Part shown: one piece after another, positions 61,243 to 64,000 of the stretch
Layout of the letters: each line of letters opens with the position of its first letter
Numbering within the stretch: the stretch's first letter is position 1
Origin: an uncultured Anaerolineaceae bacterium
Lineage (GTDB): Bacteria; Chloroflexota; Anaerolineae; Anaerolineales; Anaerolineaceae
Length of the DNA stretch: 64,000 bases
Assembly (NCBI GenBank): GCA_938020565.1
Contig: CALIHP010000002.1
Coordinates: 1 to 64,000 of the forward strand
Direction of reading: 5' to 3'
The notes under the pieces: generated by a model
The model's database searches: none
Told to the model about the DNA's origin: nothing
What the model saw: only the letters and a program-made list of their open reading frames with translations
Position numbers and translations under genes: made by a program

Positions 61243-61969
61243 CCTGATTCAGACGGAGTTCCTCCGGTTGCGGCGCAGGCGTACGGTTTTCTGGATGCTC
61301 CTGGCCGCCTGGCTGATGCCGCTTGTCGGCGTTTTCTATTTCGGCGACGATTGCCGGTTGGGACTGGATCCGATCCGGTTCTTTAAATGGGCGTCGTTCA
61401 GCTATACGGCGTGGATCGTTTTACCCATCGTGCTTGGAATCTTTGCCAGTATGCTCATGGTCGACGAAAATCGCCTCGGGATCCTTTATCAATTCTGGAT
61501 CGTCCCGGTTCATCGGTCCAGCTTCTTTCTCAGTAAGTTTCTGATGGTCATGATCTACGCGCTTTGCTTCATGCTCGTTTCCGCGTCCGCGTCGTTAATT
61601 TCAGGGCTGCTTTCCGGCTGCGTTACGCCGGATCGGGACGCTGTCGTCTTCCTTTTTCGAAAGTGTCTTGAGATCGGATCCCTGACGGCCTTTACGACGG
61701 CGCCGGTCCTCGCCGCGGCTGGGACGCAGCGCGGTTACCTTCTGCCGGTCTGCCTGACAATCGTTTATACGTTTTTCGGGTTTATCCTGCTGGGAGTCAA
61801 TCCGTTTCTTCATCCGATATCGAGCGCGATGGAAATCGTTCTTCGCGACGTTCCCGGCGTAGTTTTATCCCGCCCGTCGAATCTTCCCGACGCGTTCTTT
61901 TGTATCGGAATCTGGTGCGCCGGGTCGGCGGCTGCGGCGCGAATACGGGTGAAAGGGTCATGGATATGA
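61235..61969 (+). CDS. ABC-2 permease of exporter 2 (first)
   Basis: 244 residues with about six membrane segments, LanE/BcrB-like. The TTG start within TTGCTTAA overlaps the ATPase stop by eight bases exactly as in exporter 1. GGGAGGAGAGGG is upstream. GC-rich, unlike the permeases of exporter 1. Confidence 0.8.
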   Translation: MLNLIQTEFLRLRRRRTVFWMLLAAWLMPLVGVFYFGDDCRLGLDPIRFFKWASFSYTAWIVLPIVLGIFASMLMVDENRLGILYQFWIVPVHRSSFFLSKFLMVMIYALCFMLVSASASLISGLLSGCVTPDRDAVVFLFRKCLEIGSLTAFTTAPVLAAAGTQRGYLLPVCLTIVYTFFGFILLGVNPFLHPISSAMEIVLRDVPGVVLSRPSNLPDAFFCIGIWCAGSAAAARIRVKGSWI

Positions 61970-62715
61970 ATCGGGTGAAAACGCTGCTTTGGGCGGAATG
62001 GCGAAAACTGCGCCGTTCGAAAATCATATGGATAAGCGTCTTTGCGGTTGCGCTCGCCTCGGCGACCGTGATCGCGCAGGGGCAATTCGTTCATTATGGT
62101 GAAACTTTCGCGAGCCGTCCGGGCTGGTTGCTGACCACGGCGCAGTCGTTGGCGACGTTTTATGTTTTGCCGGCGATCGTTGCGCTCGTGGGGAGCTATC
62201 TGATCTGCCGCGAGGATCATGACGGAACGATCGTTTCGCTTCGACTTGTACCGGTCGATGAAAAAAGACTGTCTGCGGTGAAAATGGTTGTTGCGTTGAT
62301 CTTCAGCCTGATCCTTTACCTGCTGCTGTTCCTGTTCATGCTGGCGGCGGAAGCCATTCTTCACGTTCAGGATTTAACGGCGGCGACAGTGATTTCTTTT
62401 CTGAAAATGTACCTGATTGATGGGGTGGGGGTATTTTTCGCGATCTCCCCGATCATCGTTACCGTCGCGCGCGACCGGAAGAAATACTGGCTGGCGCTGC
62501 TGGCCGCCGAAGTATATTCTTTCGTCGCGGTCTTCGCCGGGTTGGCGGGGCTGAACGACGTGGTTCCGATTACGGCGGTCCTTAATCTTTCCGGAGCGTT
62601 CGGCGAATCCGGCACGGTCAGCCTGATCCGGAGCGGTCTCGTTTTGCTCTGCTGCGGCGGTTTGGCGCTGTACATGTTGATGCGGATCGATTCCTGCGGC
62701 CGACGGGCAAAATAG
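61966..62715 (+). CDS. ABC-2 permease of exporter 2 (second)
   Basis: 249 residues, about six membrane segments, LanG-like. ATG 61966 overlaps the previous stop by four bases (ATGA) and follows GAAAGGG; ATG 61960 is the alternative. Last gene of the cluster. Confidence 0.78.
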   Translation: MNRVKTLLWAEWRKLRRSKIIWISVFAVALASATVIAQGQFVHYGETFASRPGWLLTTAQSLATFYVLPAIVALVGSYLICREDHDGTIVSLRLVPVDEKRLSAVKMVVALIFSLILYLLLFLFMLAAEAILHVQDLTAATVISFLKMYLIDGVGVFFAISPIIVTVARDRKKYWLALLAAEVYSFVAVFAGLAGLNDVVPITAVLNLSGAFGESGTVSLIRSGLVLLCCGGLALYMLMRIDSCGRRAK

Positions 62716-62744
62716 AGCGTTTCATGTGAAGATCCCCGTCGGTC

Positions 62745-62962
62745 TCAGCGGAGGATATCGGGATCGGTCAGGAACTGGCGTATCCCGATCGTAATAAATC
62801 CGTTGTCGTCAGGGCGTGGACGGAGATTTTCCTGAACGACGATGAATTTTCGGAATGAATCAGGAATTTTCCGCAGCGGCACACGCCGGTCACGACCTTG
62901 ATCAGTCCGTTCTTTTTCCGCCGGATCAGTTTTTTCAGGTACGCGTCGCGTCTGATTTCCAT
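62745..62962 (-). pseudogene. Remnant of a DUF4143/AAA_14 ATPase
   Basis: The frame beginning at 62962 reads MEIRRDAYLKKLIRRKKNGL and then IKVVTGVCRCGK, the start of DUF4143-type ATPases up to the Walker A, where the expected GKS is GKF. About 30 residues later the same stretch in another frame reads NLRPRPDDNGFITIGIRQFL then TDPDILR and a stop, which matches the C-terminus of that family. The 300-400 residues in between are missing. It is a deletion remnant with a frameshift. The rest of 62716-63127 holds no gene. Confidence 0.75.
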
Positions 62963-62971
62963 GACTTTGCT

Positions 62972-63015
62972 CTTATTGAGAATGATTTCGGTTCCCCAAG
63001 CGTATTCTCAATAAG
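62972..63015. promoter_or_regulatory. 12-base inverted repeat upstream of the DUF4143 remnant
   Basis: CTTATTGAGAAT at 62972-62983 and ATTCTCAATAAG at 63004-63015 are perfect inverted copies 20 bases apart, immediately before the start of the remnant gene. A degenerate related TCTATTGAGGAT lies near 63072. It may be an operator or the footprint of the mobile gene. Confidence 0.55.
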
Positions 63016-63127
63016 TTTACCCCGGTTCTTTTCTGGCCTGCGGCGCGCCGTCTCCGGACGGAAACAGGGGTTCTATTGAGGATCAGGTCGCCTCACAGCT
63101 TTAATTCTCAGCAGCCTCAGGAGTGGG

Positions 63128-63670
63128 TCATGGGAAGCAGAAGAAGATTTCCTGGATCGCTTTTTCTTCGGCAGGCAGCGGAATTGTCTGCTGTCCGACG
63201 GCGAAAACGACCAGCTGCGGACGGAAGGCGGCGACGCGTTTCAGCTTTTCCGCGTCCCCGCGCAGGTCTTTCGCATGGTCCAATTCGATCGTTCCTTCCC
63301 AGTCCGCGGCAAGGTCAAGCTCCATCATCGCCGCAACTGTCACAGCTTCCGTTCGCAGCTCGTTCGGAAACGCCAGCAGTGCGGGCTTATAATCTTCGCA
63401 GAACGCGCGCAGCGCGTCGGCGGGCGAAAACGTTCCCTTCGGTTCATAGACGAAGAGGCGATCGGCGCTGAGGCGGGTCAGCTTCGCGGCGGATTCAGGC
63501 GCGGTCGGCCCGATCAGGACAAGCTGCGCGCGGAGACGGTACCGGCTGGCGGCGGTGCGGACGACGCTCCAGGCGGCACAGGCGGAGGAACTGAGCTGGC
63601 CGTCGGGCGTGAGTTCGGCGGCCAGCGCCAGATCGATCCAGTCGGTTTTCGAAAGCTTTGGGTTTGTCAT
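63128..63670 (-). CDS. ETF-alpha N-terminal-domain-like protein
   Basis: 180 residues. The pattern fits the N-terminal alpha/beta fold of the electron transfer flavoprotein alpha subunit: a Rossmann-like start (AQLVLIGPTAPESAAKL), YEPKGTFSPADALRAF, and PALLAFPNELRTEAVTVAA followed by LAADW. The FAD-binding C-terminal domain of a full ETF-alpha (about 320 residues) is missing, so it may be a solitary domain or a shortened gene. GAGGAAAG precedes the ATG. Co-directional with the SPOUT gene 38 bases upstream. Confidence 0.6.
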   Translation of the reverse strand: MTNPKLSKTDWIDLALAAELTPDGQLSSSACAAWSVVRTAASRYRLRAQLVLIGPTAPESAAKLTRLSADRLFVYEPKGTFSPADALRAFCEDYKPALLAFPNELRTEAVTVAAMMELDLAADWEGTIELDHAKDLRGDAEKLKRVAAFRPQLVVFAVGQQTIPLPAEEKAIQEIFFCFP

Positions 63671-63708
63671 GCGTTGTCTTTCCTCAAAAGGGGAGCGATC
63701 GCGAATCG

Positions 63709-64000
63709 TCAGATCGATCGCTGACGGCGAACCTCGTACATCAGGATCGCCGCGGCAATCGCGGCGTTCATCGATTCGATTCGTCCGGTCATCGGGATCA
63801 GGATCCTCCGCCGGGCCAGCGCCGCGGCGTCCGGGCCGATTCCCTGCGCTTCGGAACCAATGATCAGTGCGACCGGTTTTGTATAGTCTGAAAGCCAGAA
63901 GTTTTCGCTGTCTTCGACCGCCGCGGCGCAGATTGCGATCTCGGGACGGCTGCTGAAAAAGGTTCGAATCTCGTCCCAGTTCAGTTCGTAAATCGGAATC
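63709..64000 (-). CDS. SPOUT RNA methyltransferase, partial
   Basis: Only the C-terminal 96 residues are inside the window; the 5' end is beyond 64000. It contains VALIIGSEAQGIGPDAAAL and IPMTGRIESMNAAIAAAILM, motifs 2 and 3 of TrmH/RlmB-type 2'-O-methyltransferases, with the catalytic Asn in MNAA. Precise target unknown. Confidence 0.85.
   Translation of the reverse strand, partial: IPIYELNWDEIRTFFSSRPEIAICAAAVEDSENFWLSDYTKPVALIIGSEAQGIGPDAAALARRRILIPMTGRIESMNAAIAAAILMYEVRRQRSI

Overview
The window looks like chromosomal DNA of a GC-rich, sugar-fermenting bacterium, most likely an anaerobic Chloroflexota of the Anaerolineae type. This is inferred from family content: NBR1-type Ig-like lipoproteins, LPxTG-sortase fusion proteins, NurA/HerA, the xylose operon with a ChvE/MmsAB importer, and frequent GTG/TTG starts. 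No rRNA or other marker gene fixes the taxonomy. Two tRNA genes are present (Ser-CGA and Val-GAC).

Layout. 1-3.5 kb: tRNA-Ser and a MalG / binding protein / MalF sugar importer without its own ATPase. 3.6-6.5 kb (minus): five small exported proteins, three of them paralogues and two NBR1-Ig-like. 6.7-9 kb: tRNA-Val and a large membrane protein. 9.1-16 kb: a xylose operon, xylA-xylB-chvE-mmsA-mmsB. 16.1-20.1 kb (minus): a GH3 beta-glucosidase and a CoA-disulfide reductase-rhodanese. 20.3-23.1 kb: a four-gene phage-like cassette (small protein, coiled-coil membrane protein, terminase large subunit, M23 endolysin-like protein) with no capsid or tail genes. 23.3-42.4 kb: a regulated locus of two giant surface proteins (3018 and 3206 residues). 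Each has a signal peptide, a long array of Cna-B repeats, and at the C-terminus an LPRTG motif followed directly by a complete sortase domain with His, Cys and Arg in place. 42.6-45.2 kb: the Fo half of an ATP synthase, ending in a b-delta fusion, with no F1 genes behind it. 45.3-48.8 kb: NurA, a HAS-barrel-like protein and HerA. 48.8-52.2 kb (minus): a SPOUT methyltransferase and FtsK. 52.3-55.8 kb: a polytopic membrane protein and a TraX-like protein. 55.8-62.7 kb: an OmpR-type two-component system followed by two tandem three-gene ABC exporters resembling lantibiotic/bacitracin self-protection systems. 62.7-64 kb: a decayed DUF4143 ATPase, an ETF-alpha-like protein and the end of a second SPOUT methyltransferase.

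How it works together. The catabolic part imports oligosaccharides and monosaccharides, cleaves beta-glucosides, and sends xylose through xylulose to xylulose-5-phosphate. The most unusual system is the adhesin locus, where substrate motif and sortase sit in one chain, suggesting self-processing or self-polymerising surface fibres. Its upstream region holds a LacI-type palindrome, a good promoter and a strong leader hairpin. The two-component/ABC region carries four 11-bp phased repeats just before the first ATPase gene, a likely binding site for the neighbouring response regulator. ftsK and nurA have a TATAAT box 6-7 bases from the ATG and no Shine-Dalgarno sequence, which suggests leaderless mRNAs.
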